A stretch of DNA of 8,374 nucleotides from Thermoplasmata archaeon (GTDB lineage Archaea > Thermoplasmatota > E2 > DHVEG-1), in assembly GCA_030606465.1 (NCBI GenBank), contig JAUWGL010000028.1:1-8374 (forward strand), written 5' to 3'. The position numbers and the translations under genes were made by a program. Shown in pieces: positions 1 to 6,795 of the stretch (position 1 is the stretch's first letter; each line of letters starts with the position of its first letter). The notes beneath the pieces were generated by a model. That model made no database searches, was not told where the DNA came from, and worked only from the letters and a program-made list of their open reading frames with translations.

Positions 1-937
1 ATACATCAGAAAACTCATAATCCCCAAACTTCAGAGCATGGGATGCGAAATGCTCGTTGTAACTTATACGAATTTTAGTCCATTAATCCCCTTATTGGAA
101 AGAATTGAAATAACTGGGAAGACCATTGAAGTTTTTGAAGAGATATTTTTTTCAGTTGGAGAACAAGATAAAGGATTCTCTTTGAGTCTTTCAAAAGATT
201 ATGCAACCATTGGACGGATTAATGATATTAGAACGCAGACATTTGGTGGACGCGGGCTTTTAGAAGAGGAATACCCAAATATGGTGGTATTCCCATTTGA
301 AATTAGTAAAATATATCGTTTCTTTGATTTTGCCCCCTTGTTGAAAAGTAGTTTCGAGTTGGATTCAGAAACAGAAACTGAGGTTGAAAATGTTGACTTT
401 AAAAGTATCGAGGATGTAGTTTTTTCTGACACTGAAAAGAATGCTTATTGTATGTTGATTAGTTATCCTGAGTTATCTGATAGTGATATTGGGAGAGAGT
501 TAGGAGTTTCAAGACATACTATTTCACGATTAAGACGTAGATTTGAGGAGAGCCTGATGAGTAAGATCATCTTACCTAATTTTGTAAAATTGGGTTTTGA
601 GATATTAGCATTTTATCATATCCGATTTGATCCCCGGAATCCACCAAATATGGATGATAATGAAGCTGCTTCGTTAATGAGCGATTCAACGGTTTTTTTC
701 GCTAGTAGAAGATTTGAGGCAGTTATGATTTCTATTTATAAAGACTATGATGATTATAAAACAGATATGATGAAGATTATGCAAGTTCTAAAAGAAAATC
801 AATGGATTGCAGAGGATCCCATTATTAGAACATATAGTCTGAGCACAATGGTTTTTATTAAAGATTTTAAATTTGCCCCTATTGCTAGTAAAATAGTAAG
901 CTGTGATTTTTGGGTTAAAAAGCTATTAAATATGTGA
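1..937 (+). CDS. Helix-turn-helix transcriptional regulator with duplicated sensor units (5' partial)
   Basis: Probable DNA-binding regulator, Lrp/AsnC-like in style. The frame stays open from the ATG at 38 to the left edge, and the residues before that ATG (IRKLIIPKLQS) match the second half of the protein, so the true start is outside the window. Numbering from the ATG at 38, a helix-turn-helix occupies about residues 134-172 (ELSDSDIGRELGVSRHTISR is the core). The unit after it repeats the unit before it: G-x-E-x-L at 2-6 and 186-190, KDY at 53-55 and 235-237, F-x-FAP at 96-100 and 277-281. This implies a protein with two HTH-plus-sensor units, the first HTH lying upstream. No membrane segment is seen. 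The gene ends 18 bases before sucC on the same strand, so it may be cotranscribed with and control sucCD. The ligand is unknown. The HTH call is firm; the family name is less so. Confidence 0.8.
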   Translation, partial: YIRKLIIPKLQSMGCEMLVVTYTNFSPLIPLLERIEITGKTIEVFEEIFFSVGEQDKGFSLSLSKDYATIGRINDIRTQTFGGRGLLEEEYPNMVVFPFEISKIYRFFDFAPLLKSSFELDSETETEVENVDFKSIEDVVFSDTEKNAYCMLISYPELSDSDIGRELGVSRHTISRLRRRFEESLMSKIILPNFVKLGFEILAFYHIRFDPRNPPNMDDNEAASLMSDSTVFFASRRFEAVMISIYKDYDDYKTDMMKIMQVLKENQWIAEDPIIRTYSLSTMVFIKDFKFAPIASKIVSCDFWVKKLLNM

Positions 938-955
938 ATTTGTATTCAGGTTCCC

Positions 956-2062
956 ATGAAACTTTTTGAGTATAGGGGGAAGGAACTGTTTGACAAGTAT
1001 GGCATCGCAGTTCCAAACGGCAGGCTAGTGAAAGATGAAAAAGATTTTTCTGGTTTGAATTTTCCATTTGTTCTAAAGGCGCAGGTTCCAATTGGTGGTC
1101 GCGGTAAAGCAGGTGGTATTAAATCAGCTGAGAATCTGAATGAGGCGAAGGAGAATTTTTCAAAGATTATGGGAATGGATATTAAAGGTCATACAGTACG
1201 AAAGGTGCTTGCGGAGGAAAAGGTCGATATCAAAAAAGAGCTGTATCTAAGTATTACCTTGGATCGTTCTAAAAGAATGCCCCTAATAATGGCTAGCGGT
1301 GAAGGAGGCATGGATATCGAAAGTGTACCGGATGGAAAGATTTTCAATGAATGGGTAAACCCACTAATTGGTATTCAATCATTTCATATTCGCGGAATTG
1401 TTTCTAAACTTGGATTGGAAAAAGAAGAAGGAAAAGAAGTTGCAAAAGTTATTTCAAAGATCTATAAACTTTTTAGAGAATATGATTGTGAGCTTGTAGA
1501 AATTAACCCGCTTATCATCAAAAAAGATGGTGGAGTAATGGCATTGGATTCTAAGGTGAACATTAATGATGATGCAATGTATCGTCATCCTGATATTGAA
1601 CCTGAGCTTGTCGAGCTTACACCGTTGGAGAAGGATGCTAAGGAGAAAGGTATTGCTTTTATTCAGCTTGATGGTAATATTGGTGTTATTGCTAATGGTG
1701 CTGGTCTTACTATGGCAACGCTTGATGCTTTGGCTCATTTTAAAGGAGCTGGTGGTGTGTTTTTGGATCTTGGTGGTACTGATGATCCTGAGAAGGTGAT
1801 GCAGGCTTTTGAGCTTATGAAGAAGGCTAAGCCTAAGGTGATTTTTTTGAATTTGTTTGGTGGTATTACCAAGTGTGATACTGTTGCTAAAGGTGTAAAA
1901 TCAGTTATTACTAAGGAAGGAATTGATTGCCCAGTCATTACGCGTATTAAGGGTATGAATGAGGATGCAGCTAAAGAGATTTTGAAGGATGCTGGTCTTA
2001 TTACTGCAACAACGTTGCAGGATGCAGCACGGCGCTCTTCTGATCTAGCAGGAGGTACATAG
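956..2062 (+). CDS. sucC: Succinyl-CoA synthetase (succinate-CoA ligase) beta subunit
   Basis: Beta subunit of the cytoplasmic enzyme that interconverts succinyl-CoA plus NDP and phosphate with succinate, CoA and NTP. The 368 residues start with the family-typical MKLFEYRGKELF, which fixes the ATG. An ATP-grasp domain fills about residues 1-230: K41 and GGRGKAGG (47-54) for nucleotide binding, E182-x-NP (182-185) and D198 as likely metal ligands. The C-terminal ligase domain has NGAGLTMATLD (247-257) and LFGGITKCD (300-308), matching the E. coli phosphate-binding region. The loop usually read as GGGA is here GGTDDPEKV (273-281), a variant. Length is slightly below the roughly 388 residues of E. 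coli SucC. A weak AGGT precedes the ATG by about 4 bases. The nucleotide (ATP or GTP) cannot be told from sequence by eye. sucD follows 3 bases after the stop codon. Confidence 0.95.
   Translation: MKLFEYRGKELFDKYGIAVPNGRLVKDEKDFSGLNFPFVLKAQVPIGGRGKAGGIKSAENLNEAKENFSKIMGMDIKGHTVRKVLAEEKVDIKKELYLSITLDRSKRMPLIMASGEGGMDIESVPDGKIFNEWVNPLIGIQSFHIRGIVSKLGLEKEEGKEVAKVISKIYKLFREYDCELVEINPLIIKKDGGVMALDSKVNINDDAMYRHPDIEPELVELTPLEKDAKEKGIAFIQLDGNIGVIANGAGLTMATLDALAHFKGAGGVFLDLGGTDDPEKVMQAFELMKKAKPKVIFLNLFGGITKCDTVAKGVKSVITKEGIDCPVITRIKGMNEDAAKEILKDAGLITATTLQDAARRSSDLAGGT
2051..2056 (+). promoter_or_regulatory. Shine-Dalgarno site of sucD
   Basis: GGAGGT lies inside the last codons of sucC, 9 bases before the sucD ATG at 2066. 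It confirms that start and points to coupled translation of the two subunits, which assemble in a fixed ratio. Confidence 0.8.
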
Positions 2063-2065
2063 ATT

Positions 2066-2932
2066 ATGTCGATTTTTGTTGATGAAAAAAACAAAGTAGT
2101 TGTACAAGGTGCAACTGGTCATCAGGGTGTTTTTCATATTGGTGAAATGCTTGCTTTTGGAACCAAAGTTGTAGCTGGTGTAACGCCGGGTAAAGCGGGT
2201 CAGGAGGTTCATGGTGTTCCTGTGTTTAATAATGTAGGTGATGCAGTTGATGAAACTGGCGCTAATACTTCACTTGTGCTGGTTCCTGCTCGTTTTGCAA
2301 AAGATGCTGTTTTTGAAGCACTTGATTCTGGTATTAAAACTGTTGTAACGATTACTGAGAATATTCCGTTTCATGATGCTATGGAGTTTGTTCATTATGC
2401 TAAATATAAGGATGCAGTGTTGATTGGTCCAAATTCTCCAGGTATTGCAAGTCCAGGTAAGTCTAAAATTGGAATTCTACCTGGAAGTATTTTCCTAGAA
2501 GGTAATGTTGGTGTCGCAAGTCGTTCAGGGACATTAACATATGAGATTGTGAACTCGTTGAAGGAGAAGGGCATTGGTCAGAGTACGTGTGTTGGTCTTG
2601 GTGGAGATCCGATTATTGGTACGACTTTTATTGATGCGCTTGATACTTTTGAAGCAGATAAGGAGACAAAAGCAGTTGTTTTGGTAGGTGAGATTGGTGG
2701 TACTGCTGAAGAGGACGCAGCAGAGCATATAACTGAGTATATTAGTAAACCTGTTTTTGCGTTTATTGCAGGAAGGACTGCTCCATCAGGTAAACGTATG
2801 GGACATGCTGGTGCTATAATTGCTCGTGGAAAGGGTACTGCTGCATCAAAAATAAAGGCGTTTGAAAAAGCTGATGTTAAACTTGCTAAGTTTCCAACAG
2901 ATATAGCAGATCTAGTTGAGGAATATAGCTAA
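2066..2932 (+). CDS. sucD: Succinyl-CoA synthetase (succinate-CoA ligase) alpha subunit
   Basis: Alpha subunit: binds CoA and carries the histidine phosphorylated during catalysis. At 288 residues it has the usual family length. The N-terminal Rossmann-type CoA-binding domain shows GATGHQG (15-21) and VTPGKAGQEVHG (39-50). The ligase domain shows GPNSPGI (121-127), ASRSGTLTYE (151-160) and GEIGG (208-212), whose E209 corresponds to E. coli Glu208. H247 in MGHAGAI is the phosphohistidine. Every catalytic element I can check is present, so the enzyme should be active. In a fermenting or amino-acid-degrading anaerobe it would recover energy from succinyl-CoA; in a reductive pathway it would run the other way, and the window does not decide between them. 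Some archaea use related ADP-forming acyl-CoA synthetases, but those are organised differently, and the separate, adjacent beta subunit supports SucD. Confidence 0.95.
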   Translation: MSIFVDEKNKVVVQGATGHQGVFHIGEMLAFGTKVVAGVTPGKAGQEVHGVPVFNNVGDAVDETGANTSLVLVPARFAKDAVFEALDSGIKTVVTITENIPFHDAMEFVHYAKYKDAVLIGPNSPGIASPGKSKIGILPGSIFLEGNVGVASRSGTLTYEIVNSLKEKGIGQSTCVGLGGDPIIGTTFIDALDTFEADKETKAVVLVGEIGGTAEEDAAEHITEYISKPVFAFIAGRTAPSGKRMGHAGAIIARGKGTAASKIKAFEKADVKLAKFPTDIADLVEEYS

Positions 2933-2982
2933 TTCTTTGTTCAGTTAATAAATATATGTACTATTATGCCAATATCTGATAA

Positions 2983-3000
2983 ACAAAAGAGATTTAAAAA
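2983..3000 (+). promoter_or_regulatory. Possible archaeal promoter (BRE/TATA-like) for the receiver-domain gene
   Basis: A purine run (ACAAAAGAG) is followed by ATTTAAAAA, resembling a BRE plus TATA element. It sits about 70 bases before the proposed TTG start, which would leave a leader of roughly 40 bases containing the ribosome site. An alternative TATA-like stretch, AATATATG, lies near 2951-2958. In such AT-rich DNA either could occur by chance. Confidence 0.25.
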
Positions 3001-3003
3001 AAC

Positions 3004-3049
3004 AATTGATTAGGTTTCGTTGGATACAAAAAGACTATTAATTGATAAG
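3004..3049 (+). repeat. Pair of 10-base direct repeats in the leader of the receiver gene
   Basis: AATTGATTAG at 3004-3013 recurs as AATTGATAAG at 3040-3049 with one mismatch and a 36-base period. The pair lies between the putative TATA element and the ribosome site and could be an operator. The sequence is AT-rich and short, so chance is a real alternative. Confidence 0.25.
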
Positions 3050-3051
3050 CT

Positions 3052-3056
3052 GGAGG
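3052..3056 (+). promoter_or_regulatory. Shine-Dalgarno site supporting a TTG start
   Basis: GGAGG stands 7 bases before the TTG at 3064 and is the main support for that start. A rival GAGGGAG at 3087-3093 stands 6 bases before an ATG at 3100, but it falls within purine-rich Lys/Glu/Arg codons where such strings are expected. Confidence 0.6.
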
Positions 3057-3063
3057 ATAAAGT

Positions 3064-3711
3064 TTGGTAAAAATAAAGCTAAAAAAGAGGGAGAAATCTA
3101 TGAAACCAATGGAGCGGCTAATAGAGAAACCAGTGGAAAAAAAGATTACAGATAAAAAGATTATAAAGCAAACAAAGGGAAAGGGAGAGAAAAAAACAGA
3201 AAAAAAGGAGAAAACAAAGGTAAAAAGTAAACCTAAGACGTCCGAGAAGGAATCTGAAAAAGAGAAACCAAAGAAAAAACAAAAACCTAAAGAACCTGAA
3301 GTTGAAGTAAAGGAAGAAGAAAAGATAATAGCGGAAAAGAAGAAAATAAAGATCATGATTATAGATGATGAGCAGGATATTTTATTTTCAGTTACACAAG
3401 TATTAAAATCAAGTGATTATGAGGTCATTGGTGTTGAAAGTGGAAAAGAATGTTTTGAGATTTTACAACAAGGAAAAATACCTGATCTGATAATATTGGA
3501 TATAACGATGCCTATTATGAGTGGTTGGGAGGTCCAAAGAAGGCTTGAAAGAAATCTGGATTGGAAGGATATCCCTATTATTTTTTTGACAGCTAGAACA
3601 ACTTCAACTGCTGAGGAGATGTGCAGGCGTTTAGGACGGGATTACGTAACGAAACCTTTTGATGTAAATGATTTGAAGAAAAGAATTGACAAAGTTTTAG
3701 AGGGAAAATAG
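3064..3711 (+). CDS. Response-regulator receiver (REC) protein with long Lys/Glu-rich N-terminal tail
   Basis: Stand-alone receiver protein of a two-component system, cytoplasmic, 215 residues. Residues 1-95 are a low-complexity tail of Lys, Glu, Pro and Thr, predicted to be disordered and strongly basic, with no membrane segment. Residues 96-213 form a REC domain: acidic pocket D101-D102-E103, phosphoacceptor D146 in ILDITMP, T176 in FLTA, and K197 in TKPFD. All phosphorylation residues are present, so it should accept phosphate from a histidine kinase, but no kinase is visible here. There is no output domain after REC; it acts through protein contacts, or the tail binds nucleic acid or a partner (inference). 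Start is TTG at 3064 because of a well-spaced GGAGG; ATG at 3100 is the alternative and would remove 12 residues. Similar tail-plus-REC proteins are, to my knowledge, common in Thermoplasmata-related archaea. Confidence 0.88.
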   Translation: MVKIKLKKREKSMKPMERLIEKPVEKKITDKKIIKQTKGKGEKKTEKKEKTKVKSKPKTSEKESEKEKPKKKQKPKEPEVEVKEEEKIIAEKKKIKIMIIDDEQDILFSVTQVLKSSDYEVIGVESGKECFEILQQGKIPDLIILDITMPIMSGWEVQRRLERNLDWKDIPIIFLTARTTSTAEEMCRRLGRDYVTKPFDVNDLKKRIDKVLEGK

Positions 3712-3785
3712 ATATTTTTAAAAGAATGTAACTAAGGGCAGTAAATTATTGTGGCTTGGTTTCTTTATATTTACAACTGTTGACT
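3712..3785. terminator. Convergent intergenic region, possible T-rich termination
   Basis: These 74 bases separate the stop codons of the receiver gene (+) and the aminotransferase (-), so both transcripts should end here. On the + strand a T5 run (within ATATTTTTA) follows the receiver stop almost at once; the - strand reads CTTTTAAAAAT near its far end. Short T runs can terminate archaeal transcription. No strong hairpin is visible; a 6-base GTAAAT/ATTTAC pairing has a loop of over 20 bases. Confidence 0.35.
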
Positions 3786-4946
3786 CTATTTAAAAGATTT
3801 TTTTATTCTTTCAATTGCTTCATCGACGTTTTCTAGAGTTGTTGCATATGAAAATCTGAGGTATCCCTCACCATATGGGCCAAATGCGGTACCGGGGAGG
3901 GTAGCTACTCCTGCGTTATATAGCAGATGATCAGCGCATTCTTGAGAGGTCATACCTGTTTCTATGATGTTAGGGAAAGCATAGAATGCGCCTTTCGGTA
4001 CTTGGCAGGTAAAACCAGATATTGAGTTCAAACCATTAACTATACGATCTCTTTTTTCTTTGAATCTCGCCATCATTTCAGGTATAAAGCTTTGATCTCC
4101 TGTTAATGCCTCCACACCGGCATGTTGTGTGAACGCTGCGGTGCATGATACAGCGCTGACAAGGAAGTTTTGTAGTCTCTCAGCCATTCTACTTGGTACT
4201 ATCATGTATCCTAATCGCCAGCCGGTCATGGCATAGTACTTGGAGAACCCGTCTAAAAGCACTGTTCTCTCCTTGGCTTCGTCTCTTGCAGTTGGAGTAT
4301 AATGACCTGTGTCATATGTCATCTTTGAATATATTTCATCTGAAACTACAAAAAGGTCATGTTCTTCTGCTAGTTCTGCGATATCATCCAACTCAGATTT
4401 AGTCATCACTGATCCTGTGGGGTTCTGAGGAGAGTTTACTATTATGAGTTTTGTTTTGTTAGTTATCCGGTCTTTGATGTCATCAGGATTCATACGGAAT
4501 TCGTTCTCCTCTAAAAGTGGGACTAATACTCCTTTTGCTCCTAAAAATGATGAGACTGATCCATAGGTTGGATAACCTGGGTCCTGATATATGACTTCAT
4601 CACCTGGGTTGACTATGGTAAGCATTGAAAAAAATATACCTGGTTTCAAACCAGGAATAATAACAACCTGCTCCAAGTCCGGCCGGTAACCCCTAGTTTT
4701 TTCTACTTCATCCTGCACAGCTTTTCTAAGCTCCAATAACCCAATTGAAGGAACATAATGTGTTTTTTTATCCTTGATAGCTTGGATACCTGCTTGGGCA
4801 ATGTTCTCAGGTGTTTCCATATCAGGTTCACCGATTTCGAAATGAAGAATGTTTTTACCCTGTCTTTCCAGTTCTTGTGCTTTTGCAAGCACCTCAAATG
4901 CTGCTTCTCCATAGATTTTTTTTGCTCCTTTACTTAATTCCGCCAT
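3786..4946 (-). CDS. Class I/II pyridoxal-phosphate aminotransferase (aspartate aminotransferase-like)
   Basis: PLP-dependent, fold-type I aminotransferase, 386 residues, transferring an amino group between an amino acid and a 2-oxo acid such as 2-oxoglutarate; cytoplasmic. Signature residues: NPTG (175-178) with N175, D203 and Y206 in SDEIYS, the PLP lysine K236 in GFSKYYAMTGWR, R244 of the same motif, and R364 in LRFSYA that binds the substrate carboxylate. The N-terminal GEPDMETP (39-46) is typical of the archaeal/thermophile AspC-like subgroup. I chose ATG at 4946, giving MAELSKG, because AAGGTG precedes it by 8 bases and family homology begins there; the longer open frame to 5045 would run 83 bases into the upstream oxidoreductase gene. 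It is the last gene of the - strand operon, 16 bases after that gene. Substrate (Asp, Ala, aromatic or branched-chain) cannot be decided from motifs. Confidence 0.92.
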   Translation of the reverse strand: MAELSKGAKKIYGEAAFEVLAKAQELERQGKNILHFEIGEPDMETPENIAQAGIQAIKDKKTHYVPSIGLLELRKAVQDEVEKTRGYRPDLEQVVIIPGLKPGIFFSMLTIVNPGDEVIYQDPGYPTYGSVSSFLGAKGVLVPLLEENEFRMNPDDIKDRITNKTKLIIVNSPQNPTGSVMTKSELDDIAELAEEHDLFVVSDEIYSKMTYDTGHYTPTARDEAKERTVLLDGFSKYYAMTGWRLGYMIVPSRMAERLQNFLVSAVSCTAAFTQHAGVEALTGDQSFIPEMMARFKEKRDRIVNGLNSISGFTCQVPKGAFYAFPNIIETGMTSQECADHLLYNAGVATLPGTAFGPYGEGYLRFSYATTLENVDEAIERIKKSFK

Positions 4947-4954
4947 GGTTTTTT

Positions 4955-4960
4955 CACCTT
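4955..4960 (-). promoter_or_regulatory. Shine-Dalgarno site deciding the aminotransferase start
   Basis: On the - strand AAGGTG lies in the 16-base gap after the oxidoreductase stop, 8 bases before the ATG at 4946. It favours the 386-residue protein over a version extended by 33 residues. Confidence 0.7.
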
Positions 4961-4962
4961 TT

Positions 4963-6795
4963 TTAACATATTGATTTTGCATAAATTTCCAATCCAAGTT
5001 CTTTAAGTTTCTCAGATGTTGGGATTCCTTTTTTATCCCAACCACGCAAGGAATAATATTCCTTCAAACTTTTTTGAAAGCCTTCTTCATCTAATAAAAC
5101 ACCTTTTGCAGGTCCTTTTGTGAATGAATCCTTGAAGAACCGAGATGGTAGTTTATCATCAGCAGGATTCAGTCCCTCACGAAGATTGAATAATCTAATA
5201 AGATTCCAAATTCTCTCACCGCATTTTAGATAGTTTTCAACAGTGTGATCAGAACCTGTAGCCAGATTCAACATGTCAACACAGTTCTCCTCTGAAATAG
5301 GAGCAAAATCACAAAGCACTAATGAGAAAAATGCTGCCCGTTCATCCTGTACATCCTTAACGATCTTTGCCTTATTTTCAAAAGAGAATCTATCAAGTTC
5401 TGGATCATAAAGCTCGGCCTTAACAGTCCATGCCCTTTGATGACATCCTCCTCTATCCGATGTTGCATAGGCCAACCCCATACCAAATGTTCCCCGAGGA
5501 TCATAACCGGGTATCTCCAATCCTTTTACATGCACAGCATAATTCTCAGAGTTTTTCCCTAATTTCTCTGCAGCAACCTTTACTCCTTCAGCCAGAACAC
5601 TACCCGCCTTTCCTCTTCTGTGAGCGATATCGTCTATGAGTCTTGCCAGCTCTCTGGTTTTTCCCCAGCCAATATCATTGCCTCCAAGATCATTTTTTGT
5701 GAGGGCCTCTTTTTCATATGCCTCAATCGCAAAACCTAGCACCCCCCCAAGTGAAATAGTATCCATGCCAAGTTCGTTACACCTTTCGTTGAGATATGCT
5801 ACATCCTCAACAGAACCCACTCCTAAATTGGAACCCATGAGTGCTAAGGTCTCATATTCTGGCCCTACTAAAGAGACTCCTTTATAAGGTCCGGATTTAA
5901 TAGAAGATTTATTCCAACATGCAATAACACAGTTAAAGCATGCTCCAGAACCATCCACGATACTCTTCTGCATGGCTTCAGCGTTGATTGCATCGCCGTG
6001 TTCGAAATATCCCTCCTGATAGTTTCTAGTTGGAATAAAACCCTCATCATTGACAGGTTTAACCCAATATGGGGTACCATATTTTCTTCTAATTGGAACA
6101 AAATCATTTTCTTTTACTTGCTTAGTTACTTCCTTTGATTTTTCACGGAAACCTTCTGGATTATGCAAAGGTATCTTACTATTACCAGAAATTGCAATAC
6201 CTTTGAGGTTTTTAGAGCCCATAACTGCTCCTGCTCCACCTCGCCCTGCATGACGATGTCCATCAATAGTAATAGCTGAAATCTTTACAAGGTTCTCACC
6301 TGCAGGCCCAATAACTGCTGTTTTAACTTTCCCCACTGTTTCTTTAAACCAGTTATGTGTTTCCAGACACTCTTTTCCCCATATTTCAGAAGCATCTTTA
6401 AACTCAACTGAATCATCATTTACCACAACGTAAACAGGTGTGTCTGATCGCCCATTAATTATTATGAAATCCCATCCTGCCTTCTTTATTTCAGCAGCAA
6501 ATATTCCACCAAAATGAGAGTCTAGAAAGAGACCTGTTTGAGGAGATTTGGTTACAACAGTTCCGCGGCCAGACGTCTGAGCTGAAGTACCTGTAAGAGG
6601 ACCAGTTGTAAACATCAAAATATTTTCTGGTGACAATGGATCTGTTCCCTTCGGAAGCCTATCAAAAAGAATTTTTGCACCAAGACCTTTTGCACCAATA
6701 AAATTCTTTGCATCATCCAGATCAGTATTTTCAACAGTTGTTGTCTGGTTTTTCAAATTAACAACAAGTATTTTTCCTGTATATCCGCCACTCAT
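4963..6795 (-). CDS. aor: Tungsten-dependent aldehyde:ferredoxin oxidoreductase
   Basis: Oxidises aldehydes to carboxylic acids with ferredoxin as acceptor, using a tungsto-bispterin and a [4Fe-4S] cluster; cytoplasmic. At 610 residues it has the usual length of the AOR family. The N-terminal domain starts GGYTGKILVVNL and carries GPLTGT and GRGTVVTKSPQTG (77-89). Cluster ligands are C286, C289 and C293 in CFNCVIAC, plus C495 in LVLCDF. GPEYET (311-316) and DPRGTFGMGLAYATSDRGGCH (432-452) are the conserved pterin and substrate-site segments; C-terminal RGWDKKGIPTSEKLKELGL is family-typical. It begins immediately after the homoserine dehydrogenase stop (TAA then ATG), so translation is coupled. 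FOR, GAPOR and WOR-type paralogues share the fold; length and motifs fit AOR best but do not fix the substrate. The last residue is a cysteine. Function requires tungstate uptake and pterin synthesis encoded elsewhere. Confidence 0.92.
   Translation of the reverse strand: MSGGYTGKILVVNLKNQTTTVENTDLDDAKNFIGAKGLGAKILFDRLPKGTDPLSPENILMFTTGPLTGTSAQTSGRGTVVTKSPQTGLFLDSHFGGIFAAEIKKAGWDFIIINGRSDTPVYVVVNDDSVEFKDASEIWGKECLETHNWFKETVGKVKTAVIGPAGENLVKISAITIDGHRHAGRGGAGAVMGSKNLKGIAISGNSKIPLHNPEGFREKSKEVTKQVKENDFVPIRRKYGTPYWVKPVNDEGFIPTRNYQEGYFEHGDAINAEAMQKSIVDGSGACFNCVIACWNKSSIKSGPYKGVSLVGPEYETLALMGSNLGVGSVEDVAYLNERCNELGMDTISLGGVLGFAIEAYEKEALTKNDLGGNDIGWGKTRELARLIDDIAHRRGKAGSVLAEGVKVAAEKLGKNSENYAVHVKGLEIPGYDPRGTFGMGLAYATSDRGGCHQRAWTVKAELYDPELDRFSFENKAKIVKDVQDERAAFFSLVLCDFAPISEENCVDMLNLATGSDHTVENYLKCGERIWNLIRLFNLREGLNPADDKLPSRFFKDSFTKGPAKGVLLDEEGFQKSLKEYYSLRGWDKKGIPTSEKLKELGLEIYAKSIC

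Noticed and set aside
38..40. ATG at 38 as the true start of the regulator
   Set aside because: No ribosome site precedes it, the frame is open to the edge, and residues before it are homologous to the second repeat of the same protein.
1454..2094. Open frames on the - strand and the alternative + frame inside sucC
   Set aside because: They overlap a clearly conserved enzyme, show no known motifs, and result from its biased codon use.
2994..3356. Phe/Ser-rich open frame of 120 codons on the - strand, resembling a membrane protein
   Set aside because: It is the complement of the Lys/Glu-rich tail: AAA and GAA codons read backwards as Phe and Ser/Leu. It has no ribosome site or family features.
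3742..3776. Possible hairpin GTAAAT ... ATTTAC between the convergent genes
   Set aside because: Only 6 AT-rich pairs with a loop of over 20 bases; too weak to call a terminator hairpin.
4947..5045. Longer N-terminus for the aminotransferase (start at 5045)
   Set aside because: It would overlap the end of the aldehyde oxidoreductase by 83 bases, adds residues unlike the family, and a good ribosome site precedes the ATG at 4946.
5319..6253. Several 60-80 codon frames on both strands inside the oxidoreductase gene
   Set aside because: All lie within a full-length, motif-complete AOR gene and have no independent support.
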